This document shows positions 9,601 through 17,839 of a stretch of 64,000 bases of DNA, piece after piece. The number at the start of each line of letters is the position of its first letter. The first letter of the stretch is position 1. The notes beneath the pieces were generated by a model. The model worked only from the letters and a program-made list of their open reading frames with translations, did no database searches and was not told where the DNA came from. The stretch lies in NCBI RefSeq assembly GCF_001748085.1, contig NZ_BBZK01000010.1, forward strand, positions 1 through 64,000, written 5' to 3'. This stretch comes from Streptomyces sp. TP-A0874. Its GTDB lineage: Bacteria > Actinomycetota > Actinomycetes > Streptomycetales > Streptomycetaceae. The translations under genes and the position numbers were made by a program.

Positions 9601-9949
9601 CGCCGCCGACCTCGCCGAACTTCTCCAGGTGCGGCGGCTCAGTGAGGCCGTCACCGCCGAGGCGCCCGCCGGAGGCGAACCACGCGCCGTGCCCGAGTCG
9701 GTCGAAGCCCTCCTCGGCCCGGCCACCCCGACCTCCTACCTCGAACACGCGGAGCTGCTCGTCGGAGAGGTGGAGCTGGACTGGCGCCTCACCCCCGACG
9801 GGACGCTGCACGCCGCCACCCTGGAAGGGCTCGCCGCCGGGCTGGCCTGGGCGGCCGGCGAGTGGTCCCGCCGGTTCGAGGTGGCAGCCCTGCTCGAAGC
9901 CCCCGACCGGGCCGAGGAACTCGCCAGGGCCCGCTGGTTCGACAACTGA
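6665..9949 (+). CDS. Sacsin N-terminal (Hsp90-like ATPase) domain protein
   Basis: A 1094-residue cytoplasmic protein. The N-terminal 220 residues are a GHKL/Hsp90-type ATPase of the sacsin class. LVVELAQNAADAASRAG contains the Asn of the N box, followed by VLAAVNTGAPLDEPGVESL and GRFGIGFSAVLAVSD, which is the glycine-rich ATP-lid motif. The remaining about 870 residues are acidic, Leu/Glu/Pro-rich and without recognisable domains. GTG 6665 is chosen from the AAGGAG about 8 bases upstream. Eukaryotic sacsin uses this domain as a chaperone ATPase; the role of the bacterial protein is unknown. It ends 71 bp before the convergent P-type ATPase. Confidence 0.82.
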   Translation: MSGTAMVRATTGGEDPFGTARLRRGVLDAWAASPARFREDANAEEELALGGYRDRLVVELAQNAADAASRAGVPGRLRLTFHPASQEAPAVLAAVNTGAPLDEPGVESLSTLRASAKRDEAGGRREAVVGRFGIGFSAVLAVSDEPAVVSRSGGVRWSLAEAREFAAAAADGSPGLAEELRRRDGNVPLLRLPLPAEGAAPVGYDTAVVLPLRDGAAVDLVDRLLSAIDDALLLTLPGLSEVIVETPDGVRTLSRRQDGPDVVIEDSDHGATRWRTASAGGRLDPALLTGRPVEERLRPGWSVTWALPVGRDGAPGRADTAPVLHAPTPTDEPLGLPGLLIATFPLEPTRRHIEPGPLADYLTARAAEVYVSLLRDWEPVGTGTVDLVPGPLGRGELDGELRAQVLRLLPSVPFLPAAAPAQGPAEEPAETAGEPPTGGLAGSWDGEALTAGWESRRRALKPTEAELVEGAGAETVAVLAEIFPGLLPAGLERRPELRSLGVARVPLGEAIDRLAGVEREPDWWRRLYDSLSGTDPDRLSGLPVPLADGRTTIGPRQVLLPLPGSAPAPEDSPNATTLTRLGLKVAHPDAAHPLLEKLGATPASPRAVLTSPQVRAAVADSLEGEELWDETTTLDPEELAETVLALARDAQLEPGEEPWLAELALPDEDGELAPAGELVLPGSAFQRVIREDELAACDAELAERWGEQPLAAVGVLADFALVRATDVVLDPDELEPRDSDFAEPDDAGLLDSVDVWCEDVLDQLPDTPVPPVATEIVAVRDLDLVADDAWPQALAMLAQPPLRDALTTPVRVLLPDGTTETVRPYTAWWLRGHPVLDGRRPAGLRAAGADPLLAGLYEAADTSGLGGAEESGNRFDEQVLRALGVRTSVAALLAEPGGSAELLARLADPDRPVTAAQLHGLYSALAELDPEQVTLPDELRAVLDGEPRVVDATAALVADAPDLMPFTAGRPLLPVRPGAAADLAELLQVRRLSEAVTAEAPAGGEPRAVPESVEALLGPATPTSYLEHAELLVGEVELDWRLTPDGTLHAATLEGLAAGLAWAAGEWSRRFEVAALLEAPDRAEELARARWFDN

Positions 9950-10020
9950 GCCGGTCGGCGGGGCGCCGGGGCTGTGCTCACGCTCCGCCAGGGATCACGG
10001 GCCAGCCCGGGAGGGCGCTC

Positions 10021-12522
10021 TCAGGAGCTGTGGGAGCGCCCCTCCACCGGGAACTTCCTGCCCACCCAGCGCCAGGCGACCTCCAGCAGCCCCGAGGCCG
10101 CGACCGCGATGCCCACCGCCGTCCAAGGCATCACCGTGCCCACCAGCCGCAGTGCGAAGAAGTCCTGGAGCCACGGGGTGAGCAGCACGATCAGGAAGCC
10201 CAGCCCCATGGCCAGCACCAGACCGAACCGCCACCAGGTGTAGGGGCGGGCCACGATCGCCAGCACCCACATCGTGATCAGAAACAGCGTCAGGGTGGCG
10301 GCGCTGGTCTCCGCCGCCAGCGCCTCCGCACCGGTGTAGTGGTGCCGCGCCAGCAGGTAGGTGAGGAAGGTGGCGGCGCCCGCGATCAGCCCGGCCGGTA
10401 CGGCGTACCGCATCACCCGCCGCACGAAGTGCGGCTGCGCCCGCTCCTTGTTGGGCGCCAGGGCCAGGAAGAAGGCCGGCACCCCGATCGTCAGCGAGGA
10501 CAGCAGCGTCAGGTGCCGCGGCAGGAAGGGGTACGGCACCTGGGAGCAGACCACCAGCAACGCCATCAGCACCGAGTAGACGGTCTTGGTCAGGAAGAGC
10601 GTCGCGACCCGGGTGATGTTGCCGATGACCCGCCGGCCCTCGGCGACCACCGAGGGCAGCGTGGCGAAGCTGTTGTTCAACAACACGATCTGCGCCACCG
10701 CCCGGGTCGCCTCCGAACCCGAGCCCATCGAGACCCCGATGTCGGCGTCCTTCAGGGCCAGCACGTCGTTCACCCCGTCACCGGTCATCGCGACCGTGTG
10801 ACCGCCGGCCTGCAGAGCGCCCACCATGTCCCGCTTCTGCTGCGGGGTGACCCGGCCGAAGACCGCGCCCTGATCCAGCTCCCCCGCCATCCGCTCCCGG
10901 TCGGCGGGGAGGTCCCGGGCGTCCACCGGGGCCTCCGAGCCGGGCAACCCCAGTTTCGCGGCGACCGCGCCGACGGACACCGCGTTGTCCCCGGAGATCA
11001 CCTTGGCCGCGACATCCTGCTCGGCGAAGTAGCGCAGGGTGTCCCCGGCGTCCGAGCGCAGCCGCTGCTCCAGCACCACCAGCGCGGTCGGCCGGGCGCC
11101 CTGGCCCACCGCCGGATCCTCCAGCGCCCGCCCCTCCTCGACCCGGGCCAGCAGCAGCACCCGCAACCCCTCGGCGTTGCGCGCGGCGACCTCGGAGAGG
11201 GCCGGATCTCCGGCCGGCAGCAGAACGTCCGGCGCGCCCAGCAGCCAGCGGCTCTCGACACCGCCCTCGGACTCCGCCAGGCTGGCGCCGCTGTACTTGC
11301 GGGCCGAGGAGAACGGCAGCGAAGCGGTGCACCGCCAGGGCGCGGCGCCCGGCGGGAACGCCTCGATGACCGCCTGGAGGCTGGCGTTGGGACGCGGGTC
11401 GGCGGCCCCCAGCGCGCCGAGCACCCGCGCCACGTACGCCTCGTCCACCCCGGAACCGTCCAGCAGCTTCAGCTCGCTGACGTCCATGCCGCCCTCGGTG
11501 AGGGTGCCGGTCTTGTCGAGGCAGACCACGTCCACCCGCGCCAGGCCCTCGATCGCCGGCAGCTCCTGGACCAGGCACTGCTTGCGGCCCAACCGGATGA
11601 CACCGATCGCGAACGCCACCGAGGTCAGCAGCACCAGGCCCTCGGGGACCATCGGCACGATCCCGCCGACCATCCGGCGGATCGCCTCCCGCCAGTCGTG
11701 TCCCTGCACCACCAACTGGCTGATCACCAGTCCGACGGCCGCGGGCACGAGCATCCAGGTGATGTACTTCAGTATCTGGCTGATACCGCTGCGCAGCTCA
11801 GACTGGACGAGAGTGAAGCGGGACGCCTCCTCGGCGAGTTGCACGGCGTAGGCCTCCCGGCCCACCTTGGTGGCGGTGAAGGCGCCGGTGCCGGCCACCA
11901 CGAAGCTGCCGGACAGCACCTTGTCACCGGCCCGCTTGAGTACCGGGTCGGCCTCCCCGGTGAGCAGCGACTCGTCGATCTCCAACCCGTCGGCCTCGGC
12001 CACCTCACCGTCCACGACGCACTTGTCGCCGGGGCCGAGTTCGATGAGGTCTCCGAGCACGATCTCCGAAGTCGGGATCCCGGTGGTGACGCCGTCCCGC
12101 CGTACGGCCGGCTTCGCCTCGCCGATCACGGCCAGGCTGTCCAGCGTCTTCTTGGCCCGCAGCTCCTGGATGATGCCGATCGCCGTATTGGCGATGATCA
12201 CGAACCCGAAGAGACCGTCCTGGATCGGCCCCACCGAGAGGATGATCAGGAAGAGCACCAGGATGATCGCGTTGAAGCGGGTGAAGACGTTGCCGCGGAC
12301 GATGTCCGCGGTGGAACGGGAGGAACGCACCGGGACGTCGTTGACCTCGCCCCGCCGGACCCGTTCGGCGACCTCGGCGGCCGTCAGCCCCCGCGCCGCC
12401 GGCTGTGACGAGCCTTCCACCGGGGTGGGTTCGGTCACCTGGATCCCCCCGATGTCGGACCGGATGTGGATACGTCCGTCCGGTTCCGGCTCTTCGATGT
12501 CGATCTGGGCCCGCTGCGTCAT
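10021..12522 (-). CDS. Cation-transporting P-type ATPase, CtpE-like
   Basis: An 833-residue integral membrane pump. The phosphorylation motif DKTGTLT has its catalytic Asp at about residue 336. Also visible are the actuator motif (LLTGEADPV), the nucleotide-domain region, and the hinge [18 protein letters not shown] near the end of the P domain. The membrane segment carrying [10 protein letters not shown], in place of the CPx of heavy-metal pumps, is characteristic of the CtpE branch, implicated in calcium uptake in mycobacteria. Hydrophobic segments flank both sides, ending in several C-terminal helices. Calcium as substrate is by analogy only. It is transcribed alone, downstream of DUF2530 on the same strand (49-bp gap). 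Confidence 0.87.
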   Translation of the reverse strand: MTQRAQIDIEEPEPDGRIHIRSDIGGIQVTEPTPVEGSSQPAARGLTAAEVAERVRRGEVNDVPVRSSRSTADIVRGNVFTRFNAIILVLFLIILSVGPIQDGLFGFVIIANTAIGIIQELRAKKTLDSLAVIGEAKPAVRRDGVTTGIPTSEIVLGDLIELGPGDKCVVDGEVAEADGLEIDESLLTGEADPVLKRAGDKVLSGSFVVAGTGAFTATKVGREAYAVQLAEEASRFTLVQSELRSGISQILKYITWMLVPAAVGLVISQLVVQGHDWREAIRRMVGGIVPMVPEGLVLLTSVAFAIGVIRLGRKQCLVQELPAIEGLARVDVVCLDKTGTLTEGGMDVSELKLLDGSGVDEAYVARVLGALGAADPRPNASLQAVIEAFPPGAAPWRCTASLPFSSARKYSGASLAESEGGVESRWLLGAPDVLLPAGDPALSEVAARNAEGLRVLLLARVEEGRALEDPAVGQGARPTALVVLEQRLRSDAGDTLRYFAEQDVAAKVISGDNAVSVGAVAAKLGLPGSEAPVDARDLPADRERMAGELDQGAVFGRVTPQQKRDMVGALQAGGHTVAMTGDGVNDVLALKDADIGVSMGSGSEATRAVAQIVLLNNSFATLPSVVAEGRRVIGNITRVATLFLTKTVYSVLMALLVVCSQVPYPFLPRHLTLLSSLTIGVPAFFLALAPNKERAQPHFVRRVMRYAVPAGLIAGAATFLTYLLARHHYTGAEALAAETSAATLTLFLITMWVLAIVARPYTWWRFGLVLAMGLGFLIVLLTPWLQDFFALRLVGTVMPWTAVGIAVAASGLLEVAWRWVGRKFPVEGRSHSS

Positions 12523-12571
12523 GGAGGAGACGGTACGGTGCGCCCCTCCGGCTCAGGCACCCGGCTGGCCG

Positions 12572-12913
12572 TTACCGGCCACGGTTGTCGGAGGAGGGGC
12601 CCTCGGCGGCCCTCGTCGCACCGGCCGGAGTCTCGGACGGCACCGCCGCCGCGCTCTCGGCGGCCTCCGCCGCGGCGGCCCGCCTGAGGGCGGCGTCGCG
12701 GCCCCGGACGTACCAGATGCCGATGACTCCCAGGCCCGCCCCGGCCAGGCAGGTCCACAACCACCACTGATGGCCGTGCCTGGAGTACCAGCCCCAGAAG
12801 GGGAGCTGGACGAGGAACAGGACCAGCCAGAGGACGGTGCCGCCGGTGACGACCGCCACGACGTTGCCCTCAAGGGGCTCCGGGGCCTCGTGCCTGGGGG
12901 TCCACTTCTTCAT
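12572..12913 (-). CDS. DUF2530-type small membrane protein
   Basis: A 113-residue protein with two predicted transmembrane helices (VVAVVTGGTVLWLVLFLVQL around residues 19-38 and WLWTCLAGAGLGVIGIWYV around 52-70) separated by a short Trp/His-rich loop. The C-terminal tail is Ala/Glu-rich and low in complexity. The start at 12913 gives an N terminus MKKWTPRHEAPEPLEGN typical of the family. In other Streptomyces, DUF2530 genes neighbour an NCS2 purine permease, as here (divergent, about 1 kb away). Function unknown. It may be cotranscribed with the P-type ATPase. Confidence 0.75.
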   Translation of the reverse strand: MKKWTPRHEAPEPLEGNVVAVVTGGTVLWLVLFLVQLPFWGWYSRHGHQWWLWTCLAGAGLGVIGIWYVRGRDAALRRAAAAEAAESAAAVPSETPAGATRAAEGPSSDNRGR

Positions 12914-13028
12914 GCGCCCAGCTTAGAGCGCCGTGCGGAATGGCTGGGCACCGCACGGGGCTTGGTACCGTGCGCGGTTTGCTTGGTGGGGTGTTGTTGC
13001 TGTTGCCGGGTGGGTGCGGGGTCTCGGT

Positions 13029-13720
13029 GGCTGGTGTTTCTGGGGTGGGTGGGTGGTGCGGGGGCGGGTCCTGCGTGGGTGGGGGTGCCGCGACCGTCTA
13101 TTTACGGGGCCGTGCGGGTTGGTGGGAGCCGTTTCCGTTGTAGAGCCCCGCAAATACACGGCAGCGTCTCGGCACCCCCACCCACTCCGGCCCCACCCCC
13201 TCACGTCGTCCCGCCTCCGCCCACCGGCTCCGGTTTTAGCGGCTTGCCGCCGCCACCTCTCCCGGAACGTCGACTCCTCGCGTACGCGCACCCGTCTCAC
13301 GACCTCCCGGCCGCGCGCAAACCGGTGGCGGCAGGGGCGCCGACGGACCACGGCAAGAAGCACCGTAAGCCGCCGGAACCGGAACCAGTGTCCTGATGGG
13401 GGGATGGCGGGAAGCCGCTAGGGGACCGGGGTCGGTGGGCGGCGGGGGAGGGTGGGAAGCCGCTGGGGACCGGAGCCGGTAGGCAGAGGAGAGAGGGTGG
13501 AAGCCACCAGGAGACCGGAGTCGGTGGGCCAGCGGGGAGACGGCGGGAGGGGGTGGGGCCGGAGTGGGTGGGGGTGCCGAGACGCTGCCGTGTATTTGCG
13601 GGGCGGACGGCGAGAGAGCCGGAAGACCGGCCCGCACGGCCCCGTAAATAGACGGTCGCGGCACCCCCACCCACGCAGGACCCGCCCCCGCACCACCCAC
13701 CCACCCCAGAAACACCAGCC
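13029..13720. repeat. Long perfect inverted repeat (90 bp + 58 bp arms)
   Basis: Positions 13029-13118 and 13631-13720 are exact reverse complements over 90 bp. Nested inside, 13145-13202 and 13547-13604 are exact reverse complements over 58 bp. The two arm blocks are separated on each side by 26 non-matching bases, and the 344-bp centre is 13203-13546. The arms are G-rich on the left and C-rich on the right. The region fills most of the 1019-bp gap between divergent DUF2530 and the purine permease. Open frames crossing it are by-products of the repeats and I do not call them as genes. Confidence 0.9.
13410..13545. repeat. Three degenerate tandem repeats of about 45 bp
   Basis: Inside the centre of the long inverted repeat, three copies of a GGAAGCC...GACCGG(G/A)G(T/C)CGGT unit begin near 13410, 13454 and 13499. 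They differ at several positions and have a period of 44-45 bp. They lie upstream of the purine permease and may be expanding or decaying repeats. No coding function is evident. Confidence 0.6.
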
Positions 13721-13932
13721 CACCAAAACCAGCCCCGCCACCACCCACCACACCACCCACCCCCATGTCTACGCGCGGAGATGGTGATCTAGCTGCTTAT
13801 GCGTTCATACTGAACCGGTTCCGGATCTGACTGGATTCTTTCGTAGGATCATCTATTCCGGATCCGGTTGTTCATGTTCAAGGCCAAGCCCGGCCCCTCG
13901 CCGTTCCAGGCCCCGTACCACTGAGGTCGTCC

Positions 13933-15399
13933 ATGCCCCCCTCGGCCAATTCGCCGGTCGACGCTGTTCAGCCACCCGACGCCACACCCAAGAACGCTCT
14001 CGACCGGTTTTTCCAGATCTCTCGACGGGGCTCGAACGTCCCGCGTGAGATCCGAGGTGGCTTGGCCACCTTCTTTGCGATGGCCTACATCCTGGTGCTG
14101 AACCCGATCATCCTCGGGGCCGGCACGGACAAGTTCGGCCATCAGTTGGACAGCGGCCAGCTGGTCACCGGCACCGCGCTGATGGCGGGGCTGACCACGG
14201 TCCTCATGGGCCTGATCGGCAACGTGCCCATCGCGCTCGCCGCCGGGCTCGGTATCAACGCCGTCGTGGCGCTCCAGCTCGCCCCCCAGATGAGTTGGCC
14301 GGACGCGATGGGGATGGTGGTCCTCGCCGGCCTGGTGCTGATGATCCTGGTGGCCTCCGGCCTCCGGCAGCGGGTGCTCGACGCGATCCCGAACAGCCTG
14401 CGGCGGGCGATCGCGATCGGCATCGGCCTGTTCATCGCGCTCATCGGACTGGTGGACTCCGGCTTCGTCACCCGGAACCCGGACGCCGCGCACACCTCAG
14501 TCCCCCTGGGGCTTGGCACGGCGGGCCGCCTGGAGGGCTGGCCGGTGCTGGTCTTCGTGATCGGGCTGGCGCTGACCTTCGTCCTGCTGCTGCGGAAGGC
14601 CCGGGGAGCGATCCTGATCAGCATCGTCACCACCACGGTGTTGGCGATCGTGATCAACAGCGTGGCGAACGTCCCCGACAAGAGCTGGGGACTGACCGTC
14701 CCCGGTGTGCCGCGTCGGATCGTGGACACTCCGGACTTCGGGCTGCTCGGCCAGGTGAGCCTCTACGGGGGCTTCCGGGAGGTCGGGCTGATCACCGGGG
14801 TGCTCTTCGTCTTCACCGTGCTGCTCTCCGGCTTCTTCGACGCGATGGGCACCATCATCGGTGTCGGTGAGGAGGCGGGGCTCACCGATCGGCAGGGGCA
14901 GCTGCCGGGGATGGGCCGGATCCTCATGGTGGACGGGGTGGGGGTCGCCGGAGGCGGCCTGGGCTCGGTTTCGGCCAACACCTGTTTCGTGGAGTCCACG
15001 GCCGGTGTCGGGGAGGGGGCGCGGACCGGACTGGCGAACCTCGTGACCGGCGGCCTCTTCCTGCTGGCGCTGGTGTTCACCCCGTTGGCCCTGGTCGTGC
15101 CCTCGCAGGCGGCGACGCCCGCGCTGGTCGCCGTCGGCTTCCTGATCATGGCGAGCAATGTGAAGGAGATCGACTGGAGCGACTTCACGATCGCGGCCCC
15201 GGCGTTTCTGACGATGATCGCGATGCCGTTCACCTACAGCATCACCAACGGCATCGGTCTGGGGGTGCTGTCGTTCATCCTCTTCCGGAGTGCCACCGGC
15301 CGCTTCCGGTCCATCCCCTGGCTGCTGAACGTCGTGGGTGTCTGCTTCCTGGTCTACTTCCTGCTGCATCCCATCGAGCAGATCCTGGGCATCGGCTGA
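13933..15399 (+). CDS. NCS2-family purine (adenine/guanine/hypoxanthine) permease
   Basis: A 488-residue transporter of the AzgA-like branch of the NCS2 family, expected to take up purine bases by proton symport. The N-terminal GGLATFFAMAYILVLNP and the mid-protein GFFDAMGTIIGVGEEAGL followed by GLGSVSANTCFVESTAGVGEGARTGL are the conserved signature loops around the substrate site. About 12-14 hydrophobic segments follow. ATG 13933 is preceded by GAGGTCG. The upstream 210 bp contain short dyads (GAACCGGTTC near 13812, CCGGATCCGG near 13858) that could be operator sites. I see no purine riboswitch. The downstream neighbour is convergent. Confidence 0.9.
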   Translation: MPPSANSPVDAVQPPDATPKNALDRFFQISRRGSNVPREIRGGLATFFAMAYILVLNPIILGAGTDKFGHQLDSGQLVTGTALMAGLTTVLMGLIGNVPIALAAGLGINAVVALQLAPQMSWPDAMGMVVLAGLVLMILVASGLRQRVLDAIPNSLRRAIAIGIGLFIALIGLVDSGFVTRNPDAAHTSVPLGLGTAGRLEGWPVLVFVIGLALTFVLLLRKARGAILISIVTTTVLAIVINSVANVPDKSWGLTVPGVPRRIVDTPDFGLLGQVSLYGGFREVGLITGVLFVFTVLLSGFFDAMGTIIGVGEEAGLTDRQGQLPGMGRILMVDGVGVAGGGLGSVSANTCFVESTAGVGEGARTGLANLVTGGLFLLALVFTPLALVVPSQAATPALVAVGFLIMASNVKEIDWSDFTIAAPAFLTMIAMPFTYSITNGIGLGVLSFILFRSATGRFRSIPWLLNVVGVCFLVYFLLHPIEQILGIG

Positions 15400-15432
15400 T
15401 CGTTCAGGACGAGGGCAGCCGGCGCCCGGCGG

Positions 15433-15615
15433 TCAGGAGACGCCGTAGAAGCGCCTGGTCTCGTCCACCGAGCTGTTGAAGCGTTCGTCGAAGTCGTCGC
15501 GGATGAGCGTCCGGGTCACGTAGTCCTGGACGCTCATTCCGCGTTTGGCCGCATGCTTCCGGACCCGTTCGAGAAGCTCGCGATCGAGTCGCAGGCTGAG
15601 CACTTCCGATCCCAT
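15433..15615 (-). CDS. Ribbon-helix-helix DNA-binding protein
   Basis: A 60-residue protein beginning MGSEVLSLRLDRELLERVRKH. The N-terminal strand VLSLRLD followed by two helices (ELLERVRKHAAKR, MSVQDYVTRTLIR) is the ribbon-helix-helix fold of CopG/Arc-type regulators. The C-terminal tail (FNSSVDETRRFYGV) resembles the tail of VapB-like antitoxins. The ATG at 15615 fits homologues I recall. The frame extends to 15672 but without a better ribosome site. No toxin gene lies next to it, so it is either a stand-alone regulator or an orphan. It is divergent from the MarR gene. Confidence 0.72.
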   Translation of the reverse strand: MGSEVLSLRLDRELLERVRKHAAKRGMSVQDYVTRTLIRDDFDERFNSSVDETRRFYGVS

Positions 15616-15724
15616 GGCAGTACGTTCGCCGTCCACGGCCCCGATGTGTGTCACTTCGCGGAGTCGCCTCACCCGTATGGGTGAGTAGAGCCGCGAGCAC
15701 GTGTGCCGCGGTTGGTATTTAGAT

Positions 15725-15742
15725 AGAGTAATGAGTTACTCT
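15725..15742. promoter_or_regulatory. Palindrome overlapping the marR promoter
   Basis: AGAGTAATGAGTTACTCT: seven-base arms AGAGTAA/TTACTCT around TGAG, ending 7 bases before the MarR start codon and overlapping a possible -10 hexamer TAGAGT (15724-15729). The AT-rich character stands out from its surroundings. Position and symmetry suggest a MarR autoregulatory operator. Confidence 0.5.
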
Positions 15743-15749
15743 AACGAAC

Positions 15750-16211
15750 ATGCCGGTACGCCCCCGCGATCTGCCCGCGGATGACCAATCCGCAGCCGAT
15801 ACGGCTGCGGTGAACGCTCTCCGCTCTGCGGTGATGCGCCTCTCCCGACGTCTCAAGCACCAACGGGTCGACGAGTCGCTCAGCCCCACCGAGATGTCCG
15901 TGCTCGGCACCCTGGCCCGTTGCGGCTCCGCCACCCCCGGCGAACTCGCCCGCAAGGAGCATGTGCAGCCGCCCTCGATGACGCGGATCGTCGCCCTGCT
16001 CGAAGCGAAGCAACTGGTGCGGCTCGAACCGCACCCCGAGGACCGGCGGCAGAAGGTGGTCACCCAGACCGAGCGAGCCGAAAGCATGCTCGAAGAGAGC
16101 CGCCGACGGCGGAACGCCTGGCTCGCCGAGTTGGCCCAGGGGCTCGACGATGAGGAGTGGGCGGCGCTGCGAGCAGCCGCTCCGGTGTTGGAGAAGCTCG
16201 CACATCTGTGA
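15750..16211 (+). CDS. MarR-family transcriptional regulator
   Basis: A 153-residue winged-helix regulator. The core LSPTEMSVLGTLARCGSATPGELARKEHVQPPSMTRIVALLEAKQLVRLEPHPEDRRQKVV contains the helix-turn-helix and the DxR wing typical of MarR. It is followed 70 bp downstream by an MFS efflux-type gene on the same strand, the classic arrangement of a repressor controlling an exporter in response to its substrate. The ATG at 15750 has no clear ribosome site. A very short leader is likely, because the promoter-like TAGAGT lies only about 20 bases upstream. The palindrome just before the start suggests autoregulation. Confidence 0.87.
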   Translation: MPVRPRDLPADDQSAADTAAVNALRSAVMRLSRRLKHQRVDESLSPTEMSVLGTLARCGSATPGELARKEHVQPPSMTRIVALLEAKQLVRLEPHPEDRRQKVVTQTERAESMLEESRRRRNAWLAELAQGLDDEEWAALRAAAPVLEKLAHL

Positions 16212-16281
16212 CGACCGAAGAGGGACGCCGAAGCGGGGCGACACGACGACCGACTCCCTCATGGCTAGGAGGCGAACGCAC

Positions 16282-17760
16282 TTGAGTACGGGACCCGGAG
16301 CAGACTCCGCACCCGCACCAGAACCCGAACACATACCCGCCGCCGACACCGGCGGCGATCGGAGCGGTGACCCTCGGCCGCCCGACGAGACCGGCGGCTC
16401 CGGCAGCCGCACCGGCGCCCCCCGCCCGGCGGACGCCCGGGACGCCGCCCCGACCCTTCCGCGGGTCGAGAAGGAGCGGAAGGGCACCTTCAGCTCACTG
16501 CGGATCCGCAACTACCGGCTCTTCGCCACCGGCCAGGTGGTCTCCAACACCGGTACCTGGATGCAGCGGATCGCTCAGGACTGGCTGGTCCTGAGCCTCA
16601 CCGGCTCCTCCACGGCGGTCGGTATCACCACCGCCCTCCAGTTCCTCCCGATGCTCTTCCTCGGGCTGTACGGCGGTGTGATCGCCGACCGCTTCCCCAA
16701 GCGGAAGCTGCTGCTGATGACGCAGTCCGCGATGGGCCTCACCGGCCTGGCGCTCGCCGTCCTCACCCTCAGCGGGCACGTACAGGTGTGGCACGTCTAC
16801 CTGATGGCCTTCCTGCTCGGTCTGGTCACCGTCGTCGACAACCCGGCGCGGCAGGCCTTCGTCGTCGAGATGGTCGGCCCGGAGGACCTGCGGAACGCCG
16901 TCAGCCTGAACTCGGCCAACTTCCAGTCGGCAAGACTGGTCGGCCCGGCCGTGGCCGGCGTCCTGATCACGGCCTTCGGGAGTGGCTGGGCGTTCCTGCT
17001 CAACGGACTCTCCTTCGTCGCGCCCGTCGCCAGTCTCCTGCTGATGCGCCGCAGCGAGCTCCACGAGGTCAAGCCGACACCGCGCGGCAAGGGCCAGCTC
17101 CGCGAGGGCCTGCGCTACGTCGCGGAGAGTCCTCAGCTGATCTGGCCGATCATCCTGGTCGGCTTCATCGGTACCTTCGGCTTCAACTTCCCGATCTGGC
17201 TGACCGCCTTCGTGGACGACGTCTTCCAGGGCGACGCCGGCATGTACGGGCTGCTCAACACCCTCATGGCCACCGGCTCGCTGGCGGGGGCGCTGCTCGC
17301 CGCCCGGCGCGGCACCTCCCGGATGCGGCTGCTCGCCGGGGCGGCGCTGCTGTTCGGCGTGCTGGAGATCACGGCGGCGCTGGCTCCGACCTTCTGGCTC
17401 TTCGCGATGCTGCTGGTGCCGATCGGCATGTTCGGCCTGACCATCAACGTCACCGCGAACTCCAGCGTCCAGCTGGCCACCGATCCGGCGATGCGCGGCC
17501 GGGTGATGAGCCTGTTCATGATGGTCTTCATGGGCGGCACCCCGCTGGGCGCCCCACTGGTCGGCTGGGTGACCGACGCGTTCGGGGCCCGGATCGGCTT
17601 CATGGCCGGCGGGGTGGTCTCCGCGGCGGCCGCGGTCTTCGTCGGGCTGATGCTCGCCCGGGTCGGCGGGCTCAAGCTCCAGGTCGACCTGCGGCCCGGA
17701 CGCCGCCACGTGCGGTTCGTGCCGCGGGCGCGGGAGAAGCAGCTGGCGCCGGCCGCCTGA
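16282..17760 (+). CDS. MFS transporter (EntS-type), probable exporter
   Basis: A 492-residue multi-pass membrane protein. After an unusually long Pro/Ala/Gly-rich hydrophilic N terminus (about 70 residues), the transporter core begins at FSSLRIRNYRLFATGQVVSN and has the cytoplasmic loop YGGVIADRFPKRKLLL between helices 2 and 3. The TTG at 16282 is chosen as start because a perfect AGGAGG (16267-16272) lies nine bases upstream. The in-frame ATG at 16261 lies upstream of that site. Relatives export siderophores and drugs. Placement directly after marR implies MarR control. A strong hairpin follows the stop. Confidence 0.83.
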   Translation: MSTGPGADSAPAPEPEHIPAADTGGDRSGDPRPPDETGGSGSRTGAPRPADARDAAPTLPRVEKERKGTFSSLRIRNYRLFATGQVVSNTGTWMQRIAQDWLVLSLTGSSTAVGITTALQFLPMLFLGLYGGVIADRFPKRKLLLMTQSAMGLTGLALAVLTLSGHVQVWHVYLMAFLLGLVTVVDNPARQAFVVEMVGPEDLRNAVSLNSANFQSARLVGPAVAGVLITAFGSGWAFLLNGLSFVAPVASLLLMRRSELHEVKPTPRGKGQLREGLRYVAESPQLIWPIILVGFIGTFGFNFPIWLTAFVDDVFQGDAGMYGLLNTLMATGSLAGALLAARRGTSRMRLLAGAALLFGVLEITAALAPTFWLFAMLLVPIGMFGLTINVTANSSVQLATDPAMRGRVMSLFMMVFMGGTPLGAPLVGWVTDAFGARIGFMAGGVVSAAAAVFVGLMLARVGGLKLQVDLRPGRRHVRFVPRAREKQLAPAA

Positions 17761-17771
17761 CGCGGCGGGCG

Positions 17772-17798
17772 GTCCCGCGGCCCCACGGGCCGCGGGAC
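17772..17798 (+). terminator. Terminator hairpin after the MFS gene
   Basis: GTCCCGCGGCCC (17772-17783) pairs perfectly with GGGCCGCGGGAC (17787-17798) around a three-base loop, 11 bp after the MFS stop. There is no U-tract, as is usual for Streptomyces terminators. Confidence 0.65.
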
Positions 17799-17839
17799 GA
17801 CGCCTCCCGCTCCGGTGCGGGGTGCGCGACACTACGGCT

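Noticed and set aside
11867-13396. Plus-strand frame overlapping the P-type ATPase and the long inverted repeat
   Set aside because: Antisense to the P-type ATPase for half its length, then low-complexity text created by the G/C-rich repeat arms; no ribosome site or family match.
13236-13766. Minus-strand frames in the inverted repeat (Pro/Gly-rich)
   Set aside because: Repeated peptides such as GWVGGAGAGPAWVGVPRPS appear from both arms and therefore reflect the DNA repeat, not a protein.
13801-13932. Possible purine riboswitch before the NCS2 permease
   Set aside because: Short palindromes are present, but no three-way junction or conserved purine-aptamer core is visible.
15433-15615. Toxin-antitoxin module with the ribbon-helix-helix gene
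   Set aside because: No small toxin frame lies beside it; the neighbours are a permease and marR.
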